DNA of 64,000 nt from Plazaster borealis (lineage: Eukaryota > Echinodermata > Asteroidea > Forcipulatida > Labidiasteridae): positions 16,264,135 to 16,328,134 of the forward strand of contig CM037462.1 in NCBI GenBank assembly GCA_021014325.1, written 5' to 3'. This document shows, in pieces, positions 34,635-45,016 of this stretch; within the stretch, counting starts at the first letter, position 1, and each line of letters opens with the position of its first letter. Below the pieces are notes generated by a model that saw only the letters and a list, made by a program, of their open reading frames with translations, ran no database searches and was not told the origin of the DNA. The translations under genes were made by a program, and so were the position numbers.

Positions 34635-34693
34635 CAGCAGCAGCAGCAGCAACAACAACAACAACAACAGCAGCAGCAACAACAACAACAACC
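34635..34693. repeat. CAG/CAA microsatellite
   Basis: Alternating CAG and CAA triplet runs over about 60 bp. Confidence 0.9.
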
Positions 34694-35193
34694 CCAACAA
34701 AAACCTGAGTTTACTTTTCCCAAACCCAACGATGTAATGTACACCTTTAACCGCATGTGCATTTTATTGCTATAATCCACCACCAAATCTCTTTGTCGAT
34801 ATTGTAAAATTAATATTGTTAAAGCTGGTAAATTTTGTTAAAAGCTGACAAATGAATATACTTTTTTACATGATTGGGGAAAACAATGCTGGTCTTATGC
34901 CTATATGAGATCAGCAACAGTTTACTTTGGTGTATATAAACGATGATACCAATATTTGCTTAAGTTTTGTTTACCGATTCTTCGGAACATTCGTGCTCAA
35001 ATAAATATGCGTAAATACTTGCTGAATGATTGCAATAAGTATGTTGCTATTAGAACTACAATTAATCCATTTACCCCCATACAAAATGAAATGACCAAAC
35101 TGAGGCACGAATCGAATTCAAATAGTCGTTGTCTAATTGAGTTAAATCAAATTAAAAAACCTAACAAAACCGGCGTTTAAAATCGTTACTGAG
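34694..35193. other. Gene-free stretch
   Basis: No exon seen; a 74-codon frame (34956-35180) has no recognisable features. Confidence 0.4.
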
Positions 35194-35310
35194 AAGAAAA
35201 TAGAATTAGCTGTTGCAAACTGCTTTCCAATCAAAAGGACCTAATGCAAAAAAAAAATGTTAATGGCCTGACGTTTCGACCCTAGCAGAGTCTTTCCCGA
35301 AGGCTAAAAT
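35194..35310. repeat. Interspersed repeat, family P copy 1
   Basis: Shares AAAATAGAATTAGCTGTTGC, CTGACGTTTCGACCCTAGCA and AAGGCTAAAA with 47,409-47,535 in the same orientation, with different sequence in between. Probably the end of a retroelement; family not identified. Confidence 0.6.
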
Positions 35311-35441
35311 GGCATTCGAGAAAGACATAAGATGCGAACAAGACAGAGTGGCAGCTTATCAAACTGCTTAATCACGCACACGTTTGTCGACCCAGAGAAT
35401 CGAGGACTTCTCCTTTCAAGTGAGGTTAGCGGAGACATGGT

Positions 35442-35613
35442 ATAGACCTTATGCATTGACGTCATCTAGCGGCCATCTTAGAGGTAAAACGATGACGAAA
35501 CAATCGAAACGCATAGATTTGTACGCGCTGCGCACAGGATTGGCCAATGAACAACCTCCTTTTGACCTCTAGGCGAGGGCGCCCTAAATGACGTCATGTG
35601 CATAAGGTCTATA
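35442..35613 (+). mobile_element. MITE, family H copy 1
   Basis: The left end TAGACCTTATGCATTGACGT and right end ACGTCATGTGCATAAGGTCTA are inverted repeats. The interior has CGGCCATCTTAGAGG, GATTGGCCAATGAACAACC and GAGGGCGCCCT. A second copy in the opposite orientation lies at 43,655-43,830, on the far side of the receptor gene. Confidence 0.8.
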
Positions 35614-35849
35614 CATAATTTCTCTTTATGAGTTGTTGATGGTTTAGAACCGGCGGTTTGATAACTCGACGTTTTGATCCGTATGCAAAGTTTCAAAACC
35701 GACTTCTCCTTGTCCTCCCAATGTTTGGACTTAAGTTTGCTCTAGCGACGTCTCCGTTGGTTTTGTTAAACGAAGCGAGGACGTCCTCGGTATGTCAAAA
35801 CACCCATATCCCATTTTTTGACAAAGTCCTCGGTTTCAATGGGTAGAGG

Positions 35850-35961
35850 ATGTGTCCAAACTGGTGGCTACGGCTAAGGCTATGGTTAAATAGCCGCCAC
35901 ACCATGTGCTTTTAGGACGTCCTTAACAACAGTCGTAGCCGTAGCCACTAATTCGAATACG
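35850..35961. mobile_element. Small foldback element, family K copy 2
   Basis: GTGTCCAAACTGGTGGCTAC at the left is mirrored by GTAGCCACTAATTCGAATAC at the right, with AGCCGTAGCC-type inner arms. It resembles the element at 8,125-8,253. Confidence 0.6.
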
Positions 35962-37899
35962 GCCTATATAACGCTCACTATATTCTTCCTAAACACAAAA
36001 ACATTAAAATTACGGAGTTTCATGATTGTCATCTCGACCATTGTGAACGGTGTCCGAACAATGCCATGATGTCATTCTGACTATGTACCGGTAATGAAAA
36101 TTCATGAATTTCCTATTGAAATGCATTGTTACTATATTACCTACGGTAATCGCCTGTTATTATTCTTGTGTTACCACACACTAATTATTTCATAGGTGAA
36201 GCGTTCAGAAGACAATGTTACACACAGTTGTAAACAAAACCTTTCTCCATGACTGGAAGAATCTAACATAACAATATTTGAATACTGATGGCGCCATATA
36301 ATAGAGAGATTTTTCACTCTGTTTGGCGCACGTGTGCTTTCCCCACATGCTATTATTACAGACCATGTTTTGGCTCAAAGGGGGATTCCCCATCTGATCC
36401 CCAGCTATGACGATCCATATACATTGTCTATCATCTCAGAAGGATGCCCTTAATCTCTCCGAAATCACGTGCTATTTACCGAGCATCCACTCACTGACGA
36501 TATCACAACATGGCGACAAAACTTTCCCGCGCTTTCTTTAAGTCGCAATAATAAAAAGCTGTTCAAGTCTGACCGCGAGTGAACACCTTGTGGGCCTGTA
36601 CACTCTAAATGATGTTATCTTTAAGGTGTGTGAGAAAACAAGTCCAGCAGTCATGCGTCTCTCTGAATACAAGACATAGCCTATAACATAAATATGCATT
36701 CCTTGAATGATAGTTGGAATGAGGGAGGAATTATTTTGCCAACCTGATCAGTGTAAATTCTTGTTTTGCATGAGGGTATAGACGTCATACGTAGCGGCAC
36801 AGCAAGGCAACTAATTAAAAGCGAACTATCTTCACGCCAGAGGTATTTGTTTTGACGGTTTTACGGGAAGGCAACCGCACGCAAGGAGTAGGCCTACCAA
36901 AGTTGTTTGCGTTTTGTTTTATTAACTCATACTGTACCCTCTCATGGTCGGGCAATGTATTGGACGAATCCTTTGAGAAGTATCTTTTTAAGAAATTTGG
37001 GGTTTTTTTAAATCAAAAACCCCGAAATTATTGCAACACTGTGAACTGAAAAACTGCTTTGCTTGACTGGTTGACTCATTTTGTTGTCATGACAATTTGG
37101 TTATACGCACAAAGTAACAAGTGGGATAACAATCTGATCCAGATGGTTATACTACTCATTTCCTTGCCGTAATCATTATAACCTGTACAATTTTAGCATT
37201 TTGATTAATAGGCCATATATTATGTACAAGTGTCATTTAAAAAATATAGCGCAATGCATCTTGGGAAACCGAGTACAGTTAAAAAATAAAACCACGCTGC
37301 CAATATGGACGCCATGCTGTAGTTTACATTGTATAATATACCAGGATTTATAATTGTGTACCGCATTGCTTTAAATTCAGCACGCCATGATGGTTGCCGT
37401 TGAGTGGACTTGGATTTCACCCAGAATCCGTTGCGTGCCGATCATGCGCATTGGGACATGCATAATGGGGGCCATTTCAGTTTAACATTTTAATCATCAC
37501 AGCTGTTATGGTAATTGTTGCTATTATTATTTGTTTGTAAAGGTAGAATTGGCTCCACGTCTGAATATTACCTGACGATAAAACCACAATGTAGACAATT
37601 ATTTTCATCTTCATAGGCTGATGGATCGGGCTTCTAACTATAAAAGACAGACAATAATTTACAATTGACAGATATAGGCCATGCACTCCATCATATTGTA
37701 ATACGATGAGTTATTATTTAGCAGTATCTAATAACTTAATAATGTGCGTTAATACTTCTTTTCTTAATGTGGTAACTCGAGAGACTGTTTCTCGACGAGT
37801 GTGACGTCGACACAGCACTCAATTGGTGAGACTCGCCCCATTTAACTCTTGACCGCTTTTACATTAAATCAAATCGTCTGAAAAAAACCCTTTTCGTTT
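35962..37899. other. Gene-free stretch
   Basis: No coding exon supported. No copy of the window's repeat families recognised. Confidence 0.4.
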
Positions 37900-38923
37900 T
37901 TCCCCCCTTCTTTCCTGCCACAGAATTCATCTGACAAGGAGATCTGAGCTTGCGTGGTTAATGCGGAATGAATGGATGCAGGTTGGAGAGAGAGCCCGAT
38001 GTTGATTACTCAGCGAGGTAAACATTCTATAGGTATTCAACTCGCGGGCTGAGTTTGGAGGAACCATACGTCTACGGTAGCAGTGCAGTGGGAGTGAATG
38101 CGTGACTGCAATATAACGTGTATTCGGTTTCTACTCCAATAATCTACAGGCGACCGGGGGGACCCAATTGGATTCTTGTTTAGTTGGATAGCTGTGAATA
38201 TTTGACGGTGGGTGAGAGGGGAGTCAACTTGCCCGAGAGTTATGACTAATTAATATTGGAGAGACATGTTTTATCGAGCCCTCCGTACTTGAGGTGGAGA
38301 GAGACGCCGATAAATACATACGCTGTAGACGTTCAACTTCGCAGAGACCTGACCAGAATCAATCATCCAGAAAGGCGACTTTTATGGCGCAGGATAAAGC
38401 GCGGGAAAACATAACAGCACATTTGGATTAATGCGAGGGAAATATGCCCATTGAAAATCGTCTGCAAATAATATTGGTGATTGCTCGGACTTCCCCTCGT
38501 CGACTTGGCTCATCCAGTAATGTACCGGAAATATTTTCCCTTTATCAACGCCCGAGTGACTGCATAGAAACGTGAATCTGACGAGAGAATTTATGATCTA
38601 TGTTTCAGTTGTCATTCAAGTGGAATATTTAGTCAAGCTGTCGTCTGGCAACGATGACATCCAATACACATTGTGCTTGATTTAACTGATGCTGTCCTAA
38701 TGCATGACATACACTGTCCTTGCTGTAACTATAGTCACAATTTACACTGTAGCATACGGACTCTGTGTTTGATTAGAACCAGGTTTTTATATAACAAGGG
38801 ATGGTGATGATTTCATGGTATGTATGCTTGTGATTTGGTTAATGGATATCATCATTACAAACTCATTAACTGTTATTATGTGATTTAGACTGCTGCAGGC
38901 GAACCAAACGGCTCGGCATCACA
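37900..38923 (+). other. Upstream and probable 5' leader region of the receptor gene
   Basis: This kilobase before the receptor ATG lacks recognised repeats. The start ATG (38,924) has A at -3, and CTGCTGCAG (38,890-38,898) just before it could be a splice acceptor for a non-coding first exon. GAG-GTAAAC near 38,016-38,024 could be the matching donor. The exon structure of the leader is a guess from splice-like motifs only. Confidence 0.35.
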
Positions 38924-39871
38924 ATGTCGACTTTATCCCCGTACATCCCGGAGCCACAACCGGCACCAAACATCGCTGCCTTTGACTCGGCGTCTGGACT
39001 CAATTCACCCATGGATGAATTGGAGTCAAAGGGCACCACCAACGCAGGAGACACCGAAGAGCTGTCCAATATGACCAGCATGGTGGCGCTGTTGCCTAGC
39101 GTTAGCGTCATAACACCCATCACAATGATGGGAGTGGGGCTATTTGGTAATGTCATAGCCTTAGGGATATACAACTGCTCTTGTAATGCCCATCGTAAAC
39201 TCCCTTTCTACGGCTTACTCCACGGACTGCTCTGGACGAACATCTTTGGATACATAGCCGTGTACCCGCTCATAATTGCCGCCTATTTCAACGGTTTGAA
39301 ATGGATTGGCGGGAGTCACACGTGCAACTTTCAGGGACTGTCACTTCTGAGCTTTGGTATGTCCACTTCACTACTGGTCGGTTGCATGGGCTTCGAACGC
39401 TTTCTAGCCGTGTGCAAGCCCCAGCTTCATGCCAAGCGAGTTGAGAGAAGGAAAATCCCGTATCTGATATTCTTAGTGTGGGTGTTTGCTGTCTTCACAG
39501 CGTTCATGCCTATCGTAGGGTTTGGTGAGATGGTTCAGCATTATCCCAACACTTGGTGTTTCGTAAACTGGCGGCATCAACAGACCGTTGGTAAACTGTA
39601 TACCAGTATCCTCGCCGCTGAACTCTCTGGTGTGTTATTACTCGTTATAACCTGCCTGGCGTCCGTCGTTGGGTTGACTGTATATAGTGCTCTGTGTCTG
39701 AAACATAGACGTCCCGGTGATATTGTGGAGGTAACTGGAACAGCAATCAGGCGCCTGTCTATTCGGACAGCCAGACGTCACGGGATTAACCCTGCAATAA
39801 CCTCAGTGTGGCTGACTACACATTACGTCTTTTTCGCCTGTGCAGTATTAATCTGTGTCATTCCAATTGTG
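38924..39871 (+). other. Receptor exon 1 (extracellular N-terminus to TM6)
   Basis: Codes residues 1-316. The donor GTAAGT at 39,872-39,877 follows codon 316 (Val) in phase 0. Reading on through the donor gives 36 residues of non-family sequence to a stop at 39,982, which supports splicing here. Confidence 0.85.
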
Positions 39872-42800
39872 GTAAGTTTAGCTGTTTCGGGTGTTTCATT
39901 AGACCCATGTACTGATGACGTCACGGTTTGTTTACTGCATTGCTTAAGTGCTGTAACTGGGTACTGTATTTCCGACAGTTGAGCAGAGACACACTGGTTT
40001 CCCATTCTTCTGCAACGAGGTAAACAAACTGTGACGTCACCAGTAAACTTATTCTTCCAAACGTTTGACGAAAAATAGTGATTACTTCAACCAACGAACT
40101 ACGCATATTCTAAGGCTACACACAAAAAAAATTGTTGATCGTCCCCGCCCGACCCAACGAAACCCCCGACACCATTTTCTTTTAATTTGTTTCCCCATCA
40201 TATCATTAAAAAACGGTATTTTTATTGATCTTTTTTCAGTCAATTAGCTCCCAGATTTTTCAGCTGATATTTTTTCAAAATCTATAGGTTGGAAAAGATG
40301 TTTGAAGAAAGGTTTTTCATGTCGGCAAAAACAAGAACAATTCTTCAAATATTTACTTTAATAGGCTACACTGCGATTTAGTTTTTTGAAAATGCTTACA
40401 GAAAATGAAAATGTCATCTGAGAGTTAAATGGGTTTAACAAAACAATTAAAAACATCAAAATCACACAAACCCTCTGTTTTATAGTGATTGTGATGATTT
40501 CCTTTTCATATTTTGCTATGTCAAAAAAAAAACATACAAAAAAACCCGCCCTCCCACCCCATCACTTTTCCTCAAAAAGGACGATCAACAATGTTTTTTT
40601 TGTAAGTGGCCTAACAACTATTTGAGGGTTGTTTTAGGCCATTTTCAAAACCACGCCTTGGGCTTGGGCCTAGGGCGTTTACAAATCCACGGCTTCGGCT
40701 TCGGATTCGGCTCAGGCTAGCTAGGCCCCTCAGTTGTTTTGACTATACGCGTGCTATGCGTTCAGGTATTCAGACGAGAGAACGGAGCCTGAAGCCTAAG
40801 CTGAGCCTGAGCCTCCGTTTCGTAAACGCCCTATGGCTCCGTCCACCTGGTCGAAACCCCGTAAGGAAAGCGCACACTCTAAGTATTAACTGACAAAGCC
40901 CAAGCCCCAGCCGCGGTTTCGAAAAGGCTCTTACTCTTTAAAGGCACTGTACACGTTTGGTAATTACTCCAAATATATATTAGCATAAAAACTTACTTGG
41001 TAACGAGCAACGGAGAGCTGTTGATAGTATAAAACATTGTGAGAAACGACTCCCTCTGAAGTAACGTAGTTTTTGAGAAAGAGGTAATTTCTCACTAAAA
41101 TAATAAAAAAAACTTCAGGCCTGAAGCCTTTTATTCCTATCTGAAAGCACACAGATTTGTACAACAAGGGTGTTTTTTCTTTCATAATTTTCTTGCAACT
41201 TCGATGACCAATTGAGCCCAAATTTTCACAGGCTTGTTATGTTATGCATATGTTGGTATACACCAAGTGAGAACACTGGTCTTTGACAATTACCAAACGT
41301 GTTCAGTGCCTTTAAAGATGAGGTCTAACAGATTGAGATATGCAAAGAAACTATACTGTACAATAGAAATGTTAAAACACCACAATTTTACAAAACACAG
41401 AGCCAAGTCGCTGCAGTGTAAACGATCTGATGATAATTCGCATCTCAATCTTTCCTTTTTAACCCTCTCAATTTGTTCTTCCACTATAGTTGAGAATAAT
41501 CTTGAATGTGTCAGGCCAACCGGAGAATCATTTTGCAACCTTTTTAGCCATGGGCTACGCCGAGTGCTTCCCCGCTGCCGCCCCGTGGATTTACATGCTA
41601 TTTCACCGTCAGTTTTGGAAGCGTGTCTTACCGTGTTGTTTCTCCAAGAAGCTGACAAACTCCAACGGTATCCATGCCGTCAATTACTACCACCGACCGA
41701 TATCAAGAGGTAACGACATCTCCGGTCCAGAGGACCACGAAGACGGGAATGCAAACAGTATACTACCCAACAGTAATGGGGATGATAATATGAACACGTT
41801 TGGAGTTATGACTGAGGAGGACACCGCGGCTGATATTTTGACAATAAGAAACGTGGCTCGGCAGGGGTCGATTGAGGCCGCGCCGTCTTGGCAGACCTTC
41901 GTGGAGGTGCCCAACTCCAATAAAAGGTGGGTATCAATATGCGCTATCGGATGTTCAAAACGGACACCTTGTTTTTATGACAATCTTCATTTTTCGCCAT
42001 ACCCATTTCGCAATACCCATTAGGATACTCTTGCTAACGTGGCGTGTCGTGGCCGAGCGGTTTTATGAGCACCGGACTCAACCTCTGGTGTTTCTGATCG
42101 GCAGAAGGTGGGTTCGAGTCCCGGTCTTGACACTTGTGTCCTTAAGCAAGACACTTTACCATCATTGCTTCGTCCTTCGGATGGGACGTAAAGCTGTAGG
42201 TTCCGTGTGTTGTTATAAAAAAACTATCAATGCACGTGAAAGAACCCAGTACATACTTATCGCTAAGAGAAGGGGTTCGCACCGGTGTGTCTGGCAGTGC
42301 GTTTATCTTTAATCTCGAAGGCTGCACTCAAAAAGGCGGGGAAGGAAGGAAGAACAAAGAGCCATCCCGACAGCTTTATTCCATTTACCGCATCCCTTTT
42401 GAACTCCTTGGTGCGTGTTTCCCTCCATCCTACAATCTAGACTGTTTTAAGAGGAATATCAATTCCTGCCTTCAGCTCCCCTGAGTTATTTTCATCTTTA
42501 AATCTTTTCAATTCTTGTAGCCTCTTATTAAGGGGCTAGAGCGGCAATAGTGGATTTTAGCCTGGTTTGGGCCGAACTTGCATTAAAAAAAACCCGACGA
42601 CAACGACGACAACAACAACAACACTTTTCCATGTTCATGTTTTGACTGTTGATTTCCTCTATCTTAGAAACAATAGTACATCAAAAGTACCACCGTACCG
42701 GGACCACTCTAAAGACTGCTGTCCACCTCATCACGTGACAGGCCACAAGAACCACCACTGTCCCCATGGCAACATAGCCCGCGTAGAATACCACGCCCTC

Positions 42801-42899
42801 GTTCGGATGATGGATGAGGGCTCGCACACAGAGGGCGCTATTGATGATACTTCGGATCTGGCTAAAGCATGTACATTTGGCAAGGAGTCCACTATCTAA
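38924..42899 (+). CDS. Prostanoid-receptor-like GPCR (EP4-like), three coding exons
   Basis: Joined exons 38924-39871, 41490-41926 and 42668-42899 give 538 residues in one frame. As a rhodopsin-family receptor it should sit in the plasma membrane and signal through G proteins. Seven segments are visible: TM1 (about 58-82, GN at 75-76), TM2 (95-120), TM3 (C134, ERF at 158-160), TM4 (178-200), TM5 (225-255), TM6 (293-316) and TM7 (about 333-354). Loop 2 reads YPNTWCFVNW, the signature of prostanoid receptors, closest from memory to the EP4 type. The intron falls directly after TM6, as in that family. N-glycosylation sequons occur at N49 and N322 and a possible palmitoylation CC at 365-366. The tail of about 180 residues ends ESTI, a class I PDZ ligand form. 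Oddities: N106 at 2.50, A347 at 7.49 and G338 at 7.40 replace the usual Asp, Asp and Arg. The ligand is therefore uncertain. EP4 of vertebrates is about 490 residues, so the length is plausible. Confidence 0.85.
40110..40611 (+). mobile_element. Inverted-repeat element, family I copy 2 (in receptor intron 1)
   Basis: Ends: CTAAGGCTACAC...AAATTGTTGATCGTCCCC and AAGGACGATCAACAATG...GTGGCCTAA. The interior matches family I at 14,250 (CAGTCAATTAGCTCCCAG, AACAAGAACAATTCTTC, GGGTTTAACAAAACAATT). Confidence 0.77.
40638..40935. mobile_element. GC-rich foldback element, family L (in receptor intron 1)
   Basis: Left arm GGCCATTTTCAAAACCACG...TTGGGCTTGGGCC and right arm GCCCAAGCCCCAGCCGCGG...TTCGAAAAGGCTC are inverted repeats. 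Inner arms (GGGCGTTTAC / GTAAACGCCC; GCTTCGGATTCGGCTCAGGC / GCCTGAGCCTCC) also pair. Confidence 0.72.
40938..41315 (-). mobile_element. TTAA-flanked MITE, family A copy 5 (in receptor intron 1)
   Basis: TTAA-AGGCACTGTACACGTTTGG at the left and TTCAGTGCCT-TTAA at the right (41,312-41,315). The central palindrome is CTTCAGGCCTGAAG (41,113-41,126), a different sequence from the CTTCTTGCAAGAAG of other copies. The element ends 174 bp before the exon 2 acceptor. Confidence 0.88.
41490..41926 (+). other. Receptor exon 2 (TM7 and most of the tail)
   Basis: The acceptor CACTATAG ends at 41,489. The exon begins LRIILNVSGQPENHFATF, which continues TM6 and loop 3 as in EP4-type receptors. TM7 contains APWIYMLF. 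The donor GTGGGT at 41,927 leaves phase 2 (codon AG/A). The alternative of reading to a stop at 42,023 adds an unremarkable tail and is less likely. Confidence 0.8.
42040..42330 (+). repeat. tRNA-derived SINE, family F copy 2 (in receptor intron 2)
   Basis: Head with A box (GTGGCCGAGCGGTT) and a strong B box (GGTTCGAGTCCC), then CCTTAAGCAAGACACTTTACC and CCTTCGGATGGGACGTAAAG. It matches the SINE at 18,153 and lies in the 741-bp intron 2. Confidence 0.8.
42668..42899 (+). other. Receptor exon 3 (C-terminal tail and stop)
   Basis: A pyrimidine-rich tract and CTTAG end at 42,667. Joining AG from exon 2 to A here gives Arg462 and keeps an open frame of 76 further codons to TAA (42,897-42,899). 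The residues are His/Cys-rich, then acidic, ending GKESTI. Support is frame continuity and splice motifs; no homology was recalled for this tail. Confidence 0.65.
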
Positions 42900-43115
42900 T
42901 GGCCATCTGAGCTTACAGAACGTTTTTAGGATCTTGCTTAATAATAGGTCAGATATTTTGAAGGGATTGGCCACAACAATTTATTGACCATGCTTTTTTA
43001 GTCGTCGGACTGTTGTGTGTAATATTATGTGTTTACTTCAACGGAACAGGCTGAACGTTTCTAACATTTTTCACTTCGGAAATAGTTATAATAAATTACA
43101 ATGAACAAATCAAAG

Positions 43116-43121
43116 AATAAA
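43116..43121 (+). terminator. Candidate polyadenylation signal of receptor gene
   Basis: AATAAA lies 217 nt after the receptor stop. A second AATAAA follows at 43,202-43,207. Either could serve; neither is proven. Confidence 0.4.
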
Positions 43122-43654
43122 CATTGTTCGTATACAACTTTTAAAGTAAATAGTCAATAGCATTTCTCACGTAAATTGCATGCTGTATATATCTATACAA
43201 CAATAAATAAATGCATGAAGTAAAACAAATGTGATCTTAAATGTAGATATGGCTTGATTGAAGTCTACAACTTGTAGACTTCAGTAAACATGATTATCAA
43301 AAACAAACCAAATCGTTGTTGACTTAAACTCACCAGTAGTTAACTGTACTCGGGCTTCGAAACTGGACGTTTCCCAAATACGAATGTTTATATGATTTAC
43401 ATAAACTTTAAACTTGTGTAATTGGCCGCCATCGTTGAGGTCAAACAATGGAAACGTGCACGTGTGTGCTGCGCTCTGTCACAAGAAATTCTGAGCTTAC
43501 AGTTCGTGAGCAGACCTATTTTTTGACATTCTTCCCAAGTTTTTGAACAAAAGTATCACTTCAGACAGAAGCTAAGATCTAGCAGAACGCTACTTCGAAC
43601 TTACCCTTTTAACCTCTGGACGTAAATTCTCTTCAAACAGCATATTTCACAACA
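43122..43654. other. Gene-free stretch
   Basis: Contains a short perfect inverted repeat around 43,262-43,283 (GAAGTCTACAA / TTGTAGACTTC). No exon seen. Confidence 0.4.
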
Positions 43655-43830
43655 ATAGACCTTATGCACATGATTTCATTTCAGTAGGGCGCCCTCGCTT
43701 AAAGGTCAAAAGGCGGTTGTTCATTGGCCAATCTTGTGCGCCACGCGTACAAATCTGTGTGTTTCGATTGTTTCATCATCGGTTTACCTCTAAGATGGCG
43801 GCTGGATGACGTCAATGCATAAGGTCTATT
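43655..43830 (-). mobile_element. MITE, family H copy 2
   Basis: Begins ATAGACCTTATGCACATGAT and ends ACGTCAATGCATAAGGTCTA. Reverse-oriented relative to the copy at 35,442 and carrying AGGGCGCCCTCG, TTGGCCAATC and CCTCTAAGATGGCGGC. The two copies form a long-distance inverted pair around the receptor gene. Confidence 0.8.
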
Positions 43831-44249
43831 GGTGAGAAATGTGGTGCCGACAAAGATTGCGCGGTGTTCAAAGTTTGCGCCCGAACTATCCTGCGCAAAT
43901 TTTAAAATCATGCAAGGAAACAAAGTTTGCTACGTAAAATAATGGCACACCGCGCGAATTTTAAAAATGTCCATGCGGCCAATAGTGCAATGTTTGGTCG
44001 CTAATTACTCAAATTTGACTGGCGTTTATGTATAGAGAACTTTCGGAATCGCAATCTCCAGCTATTACCCTGTTAAAAACCGCCGAGTTCTCTTAGACCA
44101 ACGGGGGTTGGAACGAAACACATTTTCCAGGCATCTTTTTATTTACACCGTATGGCCTACCAGCCATAGTATAGTTGTTGCTAATTTTGTTCAATAGATT
44201 ATAGACACTTCAAATTCAACCACCAGTCTTTCTTTTTTACTGTACCCGG
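43831..44249. other. Gene-free stretch
   Basis: No exon or known repeat seen. Confidence 0.4.
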
Positions 44250-44380
44250 ATTGGATTTCACAAAAAAGAGCTAAGATTAATCCTAACTACGAATCAATCG
44301 TAATTGCTAAGCAAAGTGTGATGTCACAAAATACAGTACTCATCTTAAGATCAATCTTAGTGCTTTGTGAAATCGGCCCC
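44250..44380. mobile_element. Foldback element with GATTTCACAAA ends
   Basis: Left TTGGATTTCACAAA...AGCTAAGATTAAT and right ATCAATCTTAGTGCTTTGTGAAATC are inverted repeats over about 30 bp with a small gap. Confidence 0.65.
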
Positions 44381-44789
44381 TAAACTGTTTAGTGTATGGA
44401 TTCAAAGTGTGAGTGGCAAAGGGCGCCCTCAGCATTTATATTTAAGCCAGTCACGTGTTGATTTTAATCCAACTTTAATAATGGGGATGGTCGAGTACCC
44501 CATTTTGAGCCATTATCTACATTTCCCAGTTTTGTCGTATAGGATTTAAATGAATAGCTTCTAGTGCAGGATAATCAGACGTTATTTATAAATTATGCAG
44601 CATTATTTGTTATTATTGAATTTCTTCGCTATACACGGTGCTGGACCACCGTGGTAACTCTTAATGACTTTCCAATGTGAAAATAAATTAACATCGAATA
44701 TCGAATGAATTAATTTGGATATTCAATTAAATTTATATAATGGTTGGTTTTTATTTTCTTGATGACAAATTATTATGCACAGAACAGAA
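44381..44789. other. Gene-free stretch
   Basis: No exon recognised; AT-rich before the LINE fragment. Confidence 0.4.
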
Positions 44790-45016
44790 CAGATGGGATA
44801 GGGCAGTTATTGAAAGTTATCAGCTATCTAAACGACCAGGATGTGACCTGCATAAATGTGGTTCTGAACCACAGACAATGGATCACCTACTCAGATGTCC
44901 CCTACTGGAGCCGTGGCTGGAGACCTAGCTGAATTCAATAAAAGTGCCAAAGACTGTGTTCAGTTCTGGCTGAAACACAACATCTAGCATGTGTGGACAC
45001 GACAAGAAGAAGAAGC
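44790..45016 (+). pseudogene. 3' end of a degraded LINE (zinc-knuckle and tail)
   Basis: The frame encodes a short stretch with a Cys/His cluster, CDLHKCGSEPQTMDHLLRC (C-x4-C-x8-H-x3-C), followed by PLLEPW. This form is typical of the region after reverse transcriptase in several non-LTR retrotransposons. Non-coding sequence follows and ends in a GAC/AAG-rich tail (ACGACAAGAAGAAGAAG) near 45,016. No reverse transcriptase remains, so it is a 5'-truncated dead copy. Confidence 0.7.

Noticed and set aside
41234..41713. 159-codon frame overlapping receptor exon 2
   Set aside because: Different frame from the TM7 exon and overlapping family A copy 5; shadow frame.
41927..42023. Receptor tail reading through to the stop at 42,023
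   Set aside because: A GT donor at 41,927 joins in frame to a good acceptor at 42,667, giving a longer open tail; read-through remains an alternative isoform.
42040..42120. Functional tRNA gene in the receptor intron
   Set aside because: Same head plus body as the SINE at 18,153; interspersed element.
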